Source: an uncultured Algibacter sp.
GTDB taxonomy: Bacteria; Bacteroidota; Bacteroidia; Flavobacteriales; Flavobacteriaceae
Assembly (NCBI RefSeq): GCF_947487575.1
Contig: NZ_CANKXG010000003.1
Coordinates: 186,001-250,000, forward strand
Direction of reading: 5' to 3'
Length of the DNA: 64,000 nt
Positions 17,739 through 26,834 of the stretch are shown here, one piece after another; the stretch's first letter is position 1, and every line of letters begins with the position of its first letter. The notes below the pieces were generated by a model. It was not told the DNA's origin and searched no databases. It saw nothing but the letters and a program-made list of their open reading frames with translations. The position numbers were made by a program, and so were the translations under genes.

Positions 17739-19135
17739 GTATTTCCTTATTAAACATAGCAAAACGACTGCCTGTAGAAGATACTTCTAACTACAGAGGT
17801 ATGAATCACAACCTCTTTAAACAATTAAATAGAACTTGTATAGTTATTGATGATGACCCTACTGGGAATCAAACAGTTTACGATATTCCTTTACTAACCA
17901 ATTGGGATAAAGAAACCATTCTGAATGAATTTAAAAAAGAAACTCCAGTTTTTTTCATTTTAACGAATTCCAGAAGTTTATCCGAAAAGCAATCTTCAGA
18001 AATATTTAGGGTAATTTCTGAAAATGTTGGAGAGGCGTCAAAAACTACAAATAGAAAATTCACCATTATTAGTAGAAGTGATTCTACATTACGAGGACAT
18101 TTTTCTGAAATAGAAGTTATTAAACAAACTATTTCAATACAAGAAAGTATTACCTTATTTATTCCGGTAATGTTTGAAGGCGGACGTGTTTCTGTTAATG
18201 ACACACACTATATTTCGGATAGCGAACACCTCACTCCTGTTAATGAAACTCCATTTGCAGAAGACCATACTTTCAGATACTCTAATGCAAATTTAAAAGC
18301 TTATATAGAAGAAAAAACAAAAGGAAAAATTAAAGCTTCAGAAGTTTATTCTTTTAGTATTAATGACGTAAGAACGCTTGATGTAAAATTATTAAGCAAA
18401 CAACTAATCGCATTAAAACCGAATCAATACTGTATTGTAAACGCATTAAATTATACCGATTTAGATAAATTTTCTCAGGCTATTTTGTTAGCAGAAAAAT
18501 CAGGAAAAACAATGTTTTTCAGAACCTCTAGTTCTTTTGTGCCTTCATATATTGGACAAAAACCAAAAGGGTTACTTAATTCTAAAAACCTTTTAGATAC
18601 TAATAATTCATCTGGCGGACTAACAGTTGTAGGTTCTTATGTTAAAAAATCGTCCATTCAACTCAATTCAGCTTTAAATCATTTTGAAAAAGAATGTATT
18701 GTTGAAGTAAATGTTGAAATTATTTTAAGTAAACAATCATCTAATTATATCGCATCGTTAATTTCTAAAATAGATAAACTGTTAATTCAAGGAAAAGATG
18801 CTATTATATTTACCAGTAGAAAAATAATCTCTGGAAAAGACACTACCTCTAATATTAATATTGCTTCAAAAATATCAAATACATTAGTTGCATTAGTAAA
18901 AGGCATACAAGTTTGTCCAAAATATTTAATTGCAAAAGGCGGCATTACTTCTCATGATTTAGCAACTAAAGGCTTAGGTATGAAACAATCAAAAGTCTTA
19001 GGTCAAATAGAATCTGGTATTCCTGTTTGGTCTATGGGTAAAGAAACTAAATTTCCTGAATTACCCTATATTGTATTTCCTGGTAATGTAGGAAATGAAA
19101 ATTCGCTTTTAACAATAATCCAAAAACTAAAATAA
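17735..19135 (+). CDS. Four-carbon acid-sugar kinase, DUF1537 / YgbK family
   Basis: The protein has 466 residues, normal for the family (about 420-480). The N-terminal sugar-binding domain holds CIVIDDDPTGNQT (D39-D41), and the C-terminal nucleotide-binding domain holds KGGITSHDL (G402-G403) and FPGNVG near the end. DUF1537 enzymes phosphorylate tetronates or 3-oxo-tetronates (DtnK, OtnK, DenK) and 3-oxo-isoapionate (OiaK) at the terminal hydroxyl. The usual partners PdxA2, LtnD, OtnC and OtnI are not here. Instead it sits with a tartrate-dehydrogenase-like enzyme and a cyclase-family hydrolase. The acid substrate is therefore open. Confidence 0.85.
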   Translation: MSISLLNIAKRLPVEDTSNYRGMNHNLFKQLNRTCIVIDDDPTGNQTVYDIPLLTNWDKETILNEFKKETPVFFILTNSRSLSEKQSSEIFRVISENVGEASKTTNRKFTIISRSDSTLRGHFSEIEVIKQTISIQESITLFIPVMFEGGRVSVNDTHYISDSEHLTPVNETPFAEDHTFRYSNANLKAYIEEKTKGKIKASEVYSFSINDVRTLDVKLLSKQLIALKPNQYCIVNALNYTDLDKFSQAILLAEKSGKTMFFRTSSSFVPSYIGQKPKGLLNSKNLLDTNNSSGGLTVVGSYVKKSSIQLNSALNHFEKECIVEVNVEIILSKQSSNYIASLISKIDKLLIQGKDAIIFTSRKIISGKDTTSNINIASKISNTLVALVKGIQVCPKYLIAKGGITSHDLATKGLGMKQSKVLGQIESGIPVWSMGKETKFPELPYIVFPGNVGNENSLLTIIQKLK

Positions 19136-19137
19136 TT

Positions 19138-20403
19138 ATGAACACAAGTATTCCAAAAAGAAGATACGGTTTCTTCGCAGGCTCTTTCTTTATTACATTA
19201 TTGTTATACATAGATCGTGTTTGTATATCATCTGCCAAAGATGCCATTAGTGGAGATTTGTTACTTACGGATATTCAAATGGGCTGGGTTTTAAGTGCTT
19301 TTGCTTTAGGATATGCTTTATTCCAAGTCCCTGGAGGTGCATTAGGAGATAAATTTGGTGTTCGGAAAGTGATGACTTCAATTATGATTTTATGGTCTAT
19401 TTTTACAGCGTTTACAGGCTTAGCTTGGAATTATGTATCCATGGTATTTTTCAGGTTTATTTTTGGTGCTGGAGAAGCTGGTGCTTTTCCTAATATTTCT
19501 AGAGCTGCCTTTTCGTGGGTTCCCTTAAAAGAACGCGGTATTTTTCAGGGCATCAATTTTTCAGGATCTAGATTAGGAGCTGCTTTTGCTTTACCATTGG
19601 TTGCTTATTTAATTGATGCTTGGGGCTGGCGAAATATCTTCTACTTTTTTGGCGCTGTGGGAATTATATGTTCTGTAGCATTTTATTTTCTATTTAGAAA
19701 TAAGCCTGAAGAACATAAAGGCATTTCTGATGCTGAAAAAAAGTACATTATTAAAAATCGTCAACAAGAAGTGGAAGGCACTAAAACAAGTTTACCGCTA
19801 AATCGTATTCTTGGATCTAAAAATGTGATTCTTGCCATGATTCAATATATAGGAAGTAACTTCATTTTCTTTTTCACACTAACATGGTTATTCCCATATA
19901 TTAAGGCAAAATATGGTTTGAATTTGGTAACAACTGGATTCTATGCCATGTTACCGCTTTTAGCGGGTGCTTTAGGAAATTGGGTGTCTGGTTATACCGT
20001 AGATGCTATTTACAAAAAAGGAAATTGGAAATTATCTAGACAAATACCTGCCATTATTGGCTTTGTATTAGTGGTTATAGGTATACTTTCTAGCTTATAT
20101 ATGGAAACGGCTCTTGGTGCTGTATTATGCTTATCAGTTGCCATATTTGGCGCAGATATGACATTGAGTCCATCATGGTCATTTTGTATGGATATTGGAA
20201 AAGAACATTCTGGAAAAGTTTCTGGAATGATGAATATGGCAGGAAACTTAGGTGCTTTTTCTACAGCACTAGCCTTCCCCTATTTACTAGATTGGACGGG
20301 GTCAAACGAGCCATTTTTCTATGTAGCTGCCTTTTTAGGTTTTGTTGCTATTTTCTGTTGGTTATTTATGGATTCTTCTAAAGCAATTAATCATGAAAAA
20401 TAA
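19138..20403 (+). CDS. MFS transporter, anion:cation symporter (hexuronate/acid-sugar) type
   Basis: The protein has 421 residues with about twelve hydrophobic segments. The N-terminal RRYGFFAGSFFITLLLYIDR and the loop-2/3 motif GGALGDKFGVRKVM are characteristic of the ACS family that includes ExuT, GudP and GarP. The central loop between helices 6 and 7 is short and charged (NKPEEHKGISDAEKKYI). It starts two bases after the kinase stop and overlaps the next gene by 11 bases. It is predicted to import the organic acid used by this cassette across the inner membrane with protons. Confidence 0.88.
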   Translation: MNTSIPKRRYGFFAGSFFITLLLYIDRVCISSAKDAISGDLLLTDIQMGWVLSAFALGYALFQVPGGALGDKFGVRKVMTSIMILWSIFTAFTGLAWNYVSMVFFRFIFGAGEAGAFPNISRAAFSWVPLKERGIFQGINFSGSRLGAAFALPLVAYLIDAWGWRNIFYFFGAVGIICSVAFYFLFRNKPEEHKGISDAEKKYIIKNRQQEVEGTKTSLPLNRILGSKNVILAMIQYIGSNFIFFFTLTWLFPYIKAKYGLNLVTTGFYAMLPLLAGALGNWVSGYTVDAIYKKGNWKLSRQIPAIIGFVLVVIGILSSLYMETALGAVLCLSVAIFGADMTLSPSWSFCMDIGKEHSGKVSGMMNMAGNLGAFSTALAFPYLLDWTGSNEPFFYVAAFLGFVAIFCWLFMDSSKAINHEK

Positions 20404-21433
20404 GTTGAAAGGTGTTGCTATAGGCGCTGGATATTTTAGTAGATTTCAATATGAAGCTTGGACGCGTATTTCTGAAGTTGAAATTACAGCACTTTGCAAT
20501 TCTAATATGGAAAGAGCAAAGGGCATCATGAATTCATTTGGTGTAAAAAAGCATTACACAGATTACAAAGAAATGATTATTAATGAAAAACCAGACTTTG
20601 TAGATATTATTACACCGCCAGAAACACATTTTGAGATGTGTAAATTTGCCGCAGACAACGGTGTTCATATTATTTGCCAAAAACCATTAGCACCTACTAT
20701 TGAAGAATCTCAAAAAATTGTAGATTATGTATCTTCTAAAGGTGTGCGCTTTGTGGTACATGAAAATTTCAGGTTTCAACCTTGGCATCGTGAAATCAAA
20801 AAAATTATTAATAATGATGAATTAGGAGACTTGTTTAACCTTAACTTCAGATCCCGAATGGGTGATGGCTGGGGAGATGATGCTTATTTGGCAAGACAGC
20901 CTTATTTTAGAGATTACAAAAAGTTGCTTATATACGAAACTGGCGTCCATTTTATTGACACCTTTCGTTATCATGCTGGTGAAGTGAAAAGCGTTTATGC
21001 TATTCTAAAAAGATTGAATCCTGTTATAAAAGGTGAAGATTCTGGATTAATGATTTTAAATTTTAACAATGAATCTACAGCTATTTGGGATGCGAATCGA
21101 TTTAATGAAAATAATTTCAAAAAATCAAGATACACTTTTGGTGAGTACCTAATTGATGGCTCTAAAGGTTCATTAAGACTTTATTCTGATGGAAAAATCA
21201 CCATTCAAAAATTAGGTCAAAAAGAAGAAGAGCACAGCTATACGCACAATGATATTGGTTTTGCAGGAGATTGTTGTTATATTTTCCAAAGAGATTTTAT
21301 CGATAAACTTATCTCTGGAGATACTTTTGAAACTAGCGGACATGATTATTTAAAAACATTAAAAATACAGGAAGCCATATATGAATCAGCACAAAAAAAT
21401 GTTCCTATTCACATAGCACCTATTCCAACTTAA
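20393..21433 (+). CDS. Gfo/Idh/MocA family oxidoreductase, cytoplasmic
   Basis: The protein has 346 residues from the ATG at 20393, chosen because it gives MKNKLKGVAIGAGYFSRF with the Rossmann loop (GAGYFS) at the very N-terminus; the open frame upstream lies inside the transporter gene. There is no signal peptide, unlike the two exported relatives at 1-2021. Key segments are DFVDIITPPETH and the catalytic-lysine motif in IICQKPLAPT, where the usual EKP is QKP, a mild oddity. The dimerisation/substrate domain contains ETGVHFIDTFRYH. It is the last gene of the acid-sugar cassette and probably oxidises the imported sugar acid or interconverts an inositol-like or aldonate substrate. Exact reaction unknown. 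Confidence 0.85.
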   Translation: MKNKLKGVAIGAGYFSRFQYEAWTRISEVEITALCNSNMERAKGIMNSFGVKKHYTDYKEMIINEKPDFVDIITPPETHFEMCKFAADNGVHIICQKPLAPTIEESQKIVDYVSSKGVRFVVHENFRFQPWHREIKKIINNDELGDLFNLNFRSRMGDGWGDDAYLARQPYFRDYKKLLIYETGVHFIDTFRYHAGEVKSVYAILKRLNPVIKGEDSGLMILNFNNESTAIWDANRFNENNFKKSRYTFGEYLIDGSKGSLRLYSDGKITIQKLGQKEEEHSYTHNDIGFAGDCCYIFQRDFIDKLISGDTFETSGHDYLKTLKIQEAIYESAQKNVPIHIAPIPT

Positions 21434-21436
21434 AAC

Positions 21437-21465
21437 AATAAAACATTGGTAACCAATGTTTTATT
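21437..21465. terminator. Bidirectional terminator between convergent operons
   Basis: A 14-bp perfect inverted repeat (AATAAAACATTGGT at 21437-21450 and its complement at 21452-21465) has A/T-rich flanks on both sides. It lies between the stop of the acid-sugar cassette and the stop of the aldose epimerase gene, which it overlaps by two bases. It can serve both strands. Confidence 0.75.
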
Positions 21466-22363
21466 ATTTATCTATTTTAAGACTCCATTTTACACTATAA
21501 ACATCACTAGGTTGAAGTTCTTTTAAACCTATACCATTATTAAAGCTATCTGAGACTCCCGTTGTTGGTTCTATTGCCATAGTATTTTCTAATGGAGGCG
21601 TATACAATTGTAAGAAGCTGTCTTTTTCAGAAGATTTTAAAATTAAACTATAGTTTGGTGTTTTAAATAAAACGCTATTAGAATCCAAAATAAAGCAATC
21701 ATCTAAACTCTTATTATCTACAACAAATCCTTTAACTTCTTTATTAGAGATAACTGCATCGGTTATATTACGATGGTCTAGTTTCAATTTTTTATTTGAA
21801 TCAAAAATTATTGAGCTTTCACATAAGTTTTTACTTAAAAAATAAGGGTGCCAACCTATTGTAAAAGGAAAAGTTTTTAAATCCGTATTTTTTATTTCAA
21901 TATTTAAATCTAGTGTGTTTTTAGTTAAAACATATTCTAAATAAACTGCATATTTAAATGGAAACCCATTAGACATGTTTTCTTCTTGATATTCTAATTT
22001 TATAGAAGCATAAGTTTCTGTTGCCTTTTTATCTACAACTTCAAAAGTTTTATTATAAACCAAACCGTGAATGGCATTATTAAGCTTTTTCTCGTTGATA
22101 TCAAATTGAAATGTTTTACCCTTAAATTTATATTTACCATCTTTTATTCTATTTGCGAATGGAAACAAAATTGAAGAAGCATAGGTATCTCTATAACTCA
22201 GAGGACTTAAATCTTTTATAATAGTTTGATTTTCACAAACTAACTCTTGTAAACTCCCACCTAAATTCAAATAAATCTTAGCGTATGACGCTTCTTTTAT
22301 ATTTTGAATTTCAATATAATTTTGATCTTCAGATGGGAGATTTGTATGTTTAATAATATACAT
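21464..22363 (-). CDS. Aldose 1-epimerase (galactose mutarotase-like)
   Basis: This 299-residue cytoplasmic protein is of the GalM fold. Recognisable segments are LSPLSYRDTYASSILFPFANRIKDG, with the conserved asparagine-arginine pair that binds sugar, NAIHGLVYNKTF, with the catalytic histidine region, and FTIGWHPYFL. It interconverts alpha and beta anomers of free sugars so that the isomerase meets its preferred form. It is the last gene of the xylose operon, 22 bases after the sugar porter. Xylose is the likely substrate here, from context only. Confidence 0.85.
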   Translation of the reverse strand: MYIIKHTNLPSEDQNYIEIQNIKEASYAKIYLNLGGSLQELVCENQTIIKDLSPLSYRDTYASSILFPFANRIKDGKYKFKGKTFQFDINEKKLNNAIHGLVYNKTFEVVDKKATETYASIKLEYQEENMSNGFPFKYAVYLEYVLTKNTLDLNIEIKNTDLKTFPFTIGWHPYFLSKNLCESSIIFDSNKKLKLDHRNITDAVISNKEVKGFVVDNKSLDDCFILDSNSVLFKTPNYSLILKSSEKDSFLQLYTPPLENTMAIEPTTGVSDSFNNGIGLKELQPSDVYSVKWSLKIDK

Positions 22364-22385
22364 TGTGTGTGCTTTTAGAAACCGC

Positions 22386-23810
22386 TTACTTTTTCCAAAG
22401 ACTTTCCATTTCTTCTAAAGTTTTCCCTTTAGTTTCAGGTACATATTTCCATACAAACCACATGGCTAATAAAGACATAATACCGTAAACCCAATATGCA
22501 AAACCATGATTAAATTGTTCGGTTAAAGCTGTATTATCATTCATCATAGGGAATGTTAATGATACTAGATAATTAGAAATCCATTGCGCTGCTACTGCAA
22601 CTGCCATAGCTTTTCCTCTAATTTTATTAGGAAATATTTCTGAAAGTAATACCCAAACTACTGGCCCCCAACTTAAGGCGAAACTTGCTACATAAAGCAT
22701 CATACATGCTAAAGCTAAATATCCTGTTGCTCCTGAGAAAAACACAAACCCTAAAGCTAACATAGCTACTGCCATGCCCAATGCACCAATAAGCATTAAC
22801 GGTTTTCTGCCTCGCTTATCAACTGTTTTAACAGCTATGATCGTAAATAAGAAGTTTACAATACCCACAATAATGGTTAGCAATAAAGCACCATCTGTAT
22901 TAGGATCAATAGATTTAAATATTTCTGGTGCGTAATATAATACCACGTTTATACCAACAAACTGTTGGAATACTGAAAGTGCAATACCAATAAGTATAAT
23001 ACCCCAACCGTATGATAATAATTTCCCTGAGCTTTTAGTTTCAGAAACTGAGCTTTTAATTTCAGCTAAAATTCTGTTTCCTTCTTCTTCTCCATTTACT
23101 TTTTTAAGAACGTCTAATGCTTCTTCTGGTTTATTTTTAAGCATTAAAGAACGTGGCGTATCTGGCACAAAAAATAATAGCCCTAAAAATAATCCTGCAG
23201 GAATAACTTCTGATGCAAACATCCATCTCCAACCCACTTCATTCAACCACGCGTCTGAACCTCCACCTCTTGAAATAAAGTAGTTTACAAAATACACGAC
23301 CATGAAACCACCAACAATTGCCAGCTGATTAAAAGACACTAGTTTACCTCTACTATCCGCAGGCGCAATTTCTGCAATATAAAGAGGTGATAACATAGAA
23401 GCTAAACCAACTCCTATACCACCAATAATTCTATAGCAGATAAAAATTGTTGAAAATGTATGATCTAATTCTCCAATTGGAGCAAGACCCATTTCGGGCA
23501 TTGCAGATCCCAAAGCAGAGATTAAAAATAATATGGCCGCTAGAATTAAACCTTTTTTTCTACCTAATTTTTTACTTACAAGTCCACCAAAAATACCACC
23601 TATAATACAACCTATTAAAGCACTAGCAACTAAAAATCCTTTAAATGCATTTGCGGCTGCTTCACCGAGTCCTTTTGGTTGTACAAAAAAGCTATCTAAA
23701 GAACCTACGGTTCCTGAAATAACACCGGTATCATACCCAAATAAGAGACCTCCTAATGTAGCAACTAAGGTTAGTTTTATTAAATATCCTGAATTTTTTG
23801 ATGTTCCCAT
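22386..23810 (-). CDS. xylE: MFS sugar porter (D-xylose:H+ symporter-like)
   Basis: The protein has 474 residues with twelve membrane segments. It carries sugar-porter signatures: LFGYDTGVISG in helix 1, KKLGRKKG after helix 2, RIIGGIGVGLASMLSPLYIAEIAPADSRG, VPDTPRSL before the central loop, QQFVGINVVLYYAPEIF in helix 7 and VPETKGKTLEEME at the end. It lies directly after xylA, following a terminator-like hairpin, and before galM. Import of D-xylose with protons is the best-supported role; related porters carry arabinose or glucose, so the symbol is tentative. Confidence 0.88.
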   Translation of the reverse strand: MGTSKNSGYLIKLTLVATLGGLLFGYDTGVISGTVGSLDSFFVQPKGLGEAAANAFKGFLVASALIGCIIGGIFGGLVSKKLGRKKGLILAAILFLISALGSAMPEMGLAPIGELDHTFSTIFICYRIIGGIGVGLASMLSPLYIAEIAPADSRGKLVSFNQLAIVGGFMVVYFVNYFISRGGGSDAWLNEVGWRWMFASEVIPAGLFLGLLFFVPDTPRSLMLKNKPEEALDVLKKVNGEEEGNRILAEIKSSVSETKSSGKLLSYGWGIILIGIALSVFQQFVGINVVLYYAPEIFKSIDPNTDGALLLTIIVGIVNFLFTIIAVKTVDKRGRKPLMLIGALGMAVAMLALGFVFFSGATGYLALACMMLYVASFALSWGPVVWVLLSEIFPNKIRGKAMAVAVAAQWISNYLVSLTFPMMNDNTALTEQFNHGFAYWVYGIMSLLAMWFVWKYVPETKGKTLEEMESLWKK

Positions 23811-23837
23811 AATTTATATTTAGTTAGTTAATATTTA

Positions 23838-23872
23838 AAGATGTTTCAGGTTTTAAAAACCTGAAACATCTT
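23838..23872 (-). terminator. Hairpin between xylA and the sugar porter
   Basis: Positions 23838-23854 and 23856-23872 are exact complements (AAGATGTTTCAGGTTTT and partner). No long T run follows on either side, so this may slow transcription or stabilise mRNA ends and lower porter expression relative to xylA rather than end the transcript. Confidence 0.5.
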
Positions 23873-23879
23873 ATGGTTA

Positions 23880-25196
23880 TTATATGTATTGATTAATAAT
23901 ATTCTCAAACAACTCTTGCTTACCACTTCTTAATTGTAATTCGCCGTTTTCTTGAGCGATTTTATATAAATCTTGTAAACTTAATTTACCGTTTTCAAAA
24001 TCTTTTCCTTTACCTGAATCGAAAGAACTGTAACGCTCTTTTCTTAATTTTTCATAAGGTGATGAAGTTATGATTTTATCTGCAATTAATAAAGCGCGAG
24101 CAAAAGTATCTGCTCCACCTATATGTGCGTGGAATACATCTTCTAAATCTGTTGAATTTCTTCTAATTTTAGCATCAAAATTAACACCTCCACCTTGTAA
24201 GCCTCCTGCTTTTAAGAACACTAACATAGCTTCTGTAGTTTCTTGAATGTTGTTTGGAAACTGATCGGTATCCCATCCGTTTTGGTAATCGCCTCTATTA
24301 GCATCTAAACTTCCTAACATGCCTGCTTTTGCAGCCGTTTCAATTTCGTGTTGGAATGTATGTTGCGCTAAAGTAGCGTGATTTACTTCAATATTTATTT
24401 TGAAATCTTTATCCAATCCGTATTCTTTTAAGAATCCAATAGCTGTTGCTGTGTCAAAATCGTACTGGTGCTTTGATGGTTCCATAGGTTTTGGCTCAAT
24501 AAAGAAATTCCCTTTAAAACCTTGGCTACGTGCATAATCTCTAGCCATACCTAAAAATTGTCCCATGTGGTCTAGCTCACGCCCCATATCTGTATTTAAT
24601 AAAGACATATAACCTTCTCTACCTCCCCAGAATACATAATTTTCACCACCTAATTTTATTGTAGCATCTAAAGCTAATTTAATTTGCCCTCCTGCTCTAG
24701 CAACCACATCAAAATCTGGATTTGTTGAAGCACCATTCATGTAGCGTGGGTTTGAAAAACAGTTTGCTGTTCCCCATAATAATTTAACACCACTAGCTGC
24801 TTGCTTGTCTTTGATATAATCTGTAATAGTTGCTAATCTTTGTTCTGATTCTGAAAACGTTCCACCTTCTTGAATTAAATCGAAATCGTGGAAACAGAAA
24901 TAATCGAAGCCCATTTTACCAATAAATTCGAAAGCGGCATCGGCTTTATCTTTTGCTGCTTGAATAGGGTCTGAAGATTGATCCCATGCAAAGTTTTGTG
25001 TTCCTGGACCAAACGGGTCTGAACCTTGACCACAGAATGTATGCCAGTAAGCTATTGAAAACTTAAACCATTCACTCATAGTTTTTCCGGCTACAACCTG
25101 ATCTGGGTTATAGTATTTAAATGCTAATGGGTTATCGGATTCTTTCCCTTCAAATTTAATTTTGTCTATTCCTTTAAAATATTCTTTAGTTGCCAT
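23880..25196 (-). CDS. xylA: Xylose isomerase
   Basis: The protein has 438 residues, the length of the class II (E. coli-type) enzyme. The catalytic pair H103 and D106 sits in FCFHDFD, the family signature WGGREGY at 190-196, and the metal/active-site pair E234 and K236 in FIEPKPMEP. Further metal ligands are in [13 protein letters not shown] and [18 protein letters not shown]. It converts D-xylose to D-xylulose in the cytoplasm. It lies between xylB and the sugar porter. Confidence 0.97.
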   Translation of the reverse strand: MATKEYFKGIDKIKFEGKESDNPLAFKYYNPDQVVAGKTMSEWFKFSIAYWHTFCGQGSDPFGPGTQNFAWDQSSDPIQAAKDKADAAFEFIGKMGFDYFCFHDFDLIQEGGTFSESEQRLATITDYIKDKQAASGVKLLWGTANCFSNPRYMNGASTNPDFDVVARAGGQIKLALDATIKLGGENYVFWGGREGYMSLLNTDMGRELDHMGQFLGMARDYARSQGFKGNFFIEPKPMEPSKHQYDFDTATAIGFLKEYGLDKDFKINIEVNHATLAQHTFQHEIETAAKAGMLGSLDANRGDYQNGWDTDQFPNNIQETTEAMLVFLKAGGLQGGGVNFDAKIRRNSTDLEDVFHAHIGGADTFARALLIADKIITSSPYEKLRKERYSSFDSGKGKDFENGKLSLQDLYKIAQENGELQLRSGKQELFENIINQYI

Positions 25197-25254
25197 GATA
25201 AAAAGTTTATATGTGTTTTTGTTTATTCGTTTATTTGTTATTAGTTCTGCTGTG

Positions 25255-25342
25255 CGTTAGGGATTGAGGCATTTGTTGAAGCTCTCCCAATTTTTTATCG
25301 GGAAGCGACTGCCGAAAGCCCGACCCTTGCGGTAACGCCCAA
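25255..25342. repeat. Intergenic repeat-like sequence between xylA and xylB
   Basis: The gap of 146 bases contains a GC-richer block with the phrases ATTGAGGCATTTGTTGAAG, TCTCCCAATTTTTTATCGGGA (hairpin-like) and GCGACTGCCGAAAGCCCGAC. Its composition differs sharply from the AT-rich surroundings, and no reading frame is present. The block resembles a dispersed intergenic element that I recall from flavobacterial genomes, but no second copy is visible in this window, so the repeat call rests on memory and composition. Confidence 0.4.
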
Positions 25343-26833
25343 CTATTTTTTATTTAATATTAGTTCTAATTCGTTTTTCCAGTTATTATAAGCTTCTAGA
25401 TAAGGTTTCTTGTCTTTAAATGGCATGAAGGTCATAACATGATCATTATCCATAATAGCCTTTCCGAAGGCTTTAAAATCGCCTTTGTGCAAATTTGCTG
25501 CTCGTGCTGCCCCTATGGCGCCTGTTGTGTTATAAATTTCTATTTCTTGCTCTATTAAAGTGGCTACGGTGTTTGCGAAAATTTCTGAGCGGAATAAATT
25601 ATCGTTTCCGGCGCGAATGACGCTTGGTTTCATACCGTCGGATGTCATGATTTCCATACCATATACAAATGAAAACGCGATGCCTTCTAGAGCTGCTCTG
25701 CACATGTGGCCTTTGTGATGATTGTTTAGATTCATGTTGACAATACGCGTGCCTATTTCTTTGTTGTTTAGCATACGTTCTGCTCCATTTCCAAAAGGAA
25801 TTAAGCACACGCCATCTGACCCTACTGGAATTTCTGAAGCTAAATTATTCATCTCTTCATAGGAGTTTACCGCTAAATTATTTAACAACCAGCGGTACTG
25901 AATACCAGCACCATTGACACATAGTAATTTACCAATTCTTGGGTCTGCTCCTTTTTGATAATTTACATGTGCAAAATTATTTACTCGCGAACTTTCTTTG
26001 GCTGATAAACTATCTGTTACAGCATAAACGACTCCTGAAGTTCCTCCTGTTGCCGCTACTTCGCCCGGATTAAACACGTTTAGTGATAAGGCGTTATTTG
26101 GTTGATCTCCTGCTCTATAAAAAATGGGGGTTCCTGCGGCGATACCACTTTCTGCTTCTCCATTTGCATCGACTGTAGATTGCGCGCCGAAGGTTTCAAC
26201 AATATCTGGAACCAACGCTTTATCTATACCGTAATGTTCTAAAAGAAAATCGGCTACATTATCGTCTTTGAAATTCCAAAAAATCCCTTCTGACAATCCT
26301 GAAATAGTTGTGTTTATCGTGTTTGAAAACTTATATGCCACATAATCTCCTGGGAGCATAAATTTATAAATCTTGTTATAAATATCTGGTTCGTTTTCTT
26401 TTACCCATTTTAATTTTGAGGCTGTAAAATTGGCTGGAGAATTTAATAAGTTTGATGCGCAGGTGTCATTTCCAATCTCGTTAAAAGCGGTATTACCTGT
26501 TTCAACAGCTCTACTATCGCACCAAATAATACTTTTACGAAGAGGATTGCCTTCTTTGTCTATTACGACAAGCCCATGCATTTGATAAGAAATACCTATA
26601 CCTTTAATTTGAGCTTTGCTTACATTATACTTCTTTTTCAATTGTGTAATAGCGTTGCAAATGTGTTTCCACCAGTCGTTTGGACTTTGTTCTGCCCAAC
26701 CGTTTTTTGCGGCATACATACCCATTTCTTCTTTTGGTTCTTGTACAACGCCTAAACTTTTACCCGATTCAACTTCTACTAAAGCAGCTTTAATCGATGA
26801 ACTTCCTATGTCTAATCCTAAGTAATAATTCAT
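25343..26833 (-). CDS. xylB: Xylulokinase (FGGY family)
   Basis: The protein has 496 residues. N-terminal LGLDIGSSSIKAALVE is the FGGY phosphate-binding loop; YQMHGLVVIDKEG and RKSIIWCDSRA are typical of xylulokinases. GDQPNNALSLNVFNPGEVAATGGTSG marks the second ATPase half, and IRAGNDNLFRSEIFA the C-terminal domain. It phosphorylates D-xylulose to xylulose 5-phosphate for the pentose phosphate pathway. It starts one base after the stop of the regulator gene, so the two are cotranscribed. Confidence 0.95.
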   Translation of the reverse strand: MNYYLGLDIGSSSIKAALVEVESGKSLGVVQEPKEEMGMYAAKNGWAEQSPNDWWKHICNAITQLKKKYNVSKAQIKGIGISYQMHGLVVIDKEGNPLRKSIIWCDSRAVETGNTAFNEIGNDTCASNLLNSPANFTASKLKWVKENEPDIYNKIYKFMLPGDYVAYKFSNTINTTISGLSEGIFWNFKDDNVADFLLEHYGIDKALVPDIVETFGAQSTVDANGEAESGIAAGTPIFYRAGDQPNNALSLNVFNPGEVAATGGTSGVVYAVTDSLSAKESSRVNNFAHVNYQKGADPRIGKLLCVNGAGIQYRWLLNNLAVNSYEEMNNLASEIPVGSDGVCLIPFGNGAERMLNNKEIGTRIVNMNLNNHHKGHMCRAALEGIAFSFVYGMEIMTSDGMKPSVIRAGNDNLFRSEIFANTVATLIEQEIEIYNTTGAIGAARAANLHKGDFKAFGKAIMDNDHVMTFMPFKDKKPYLEAYNNWKNELELILNKK

Positions 26834-26834
26834 T

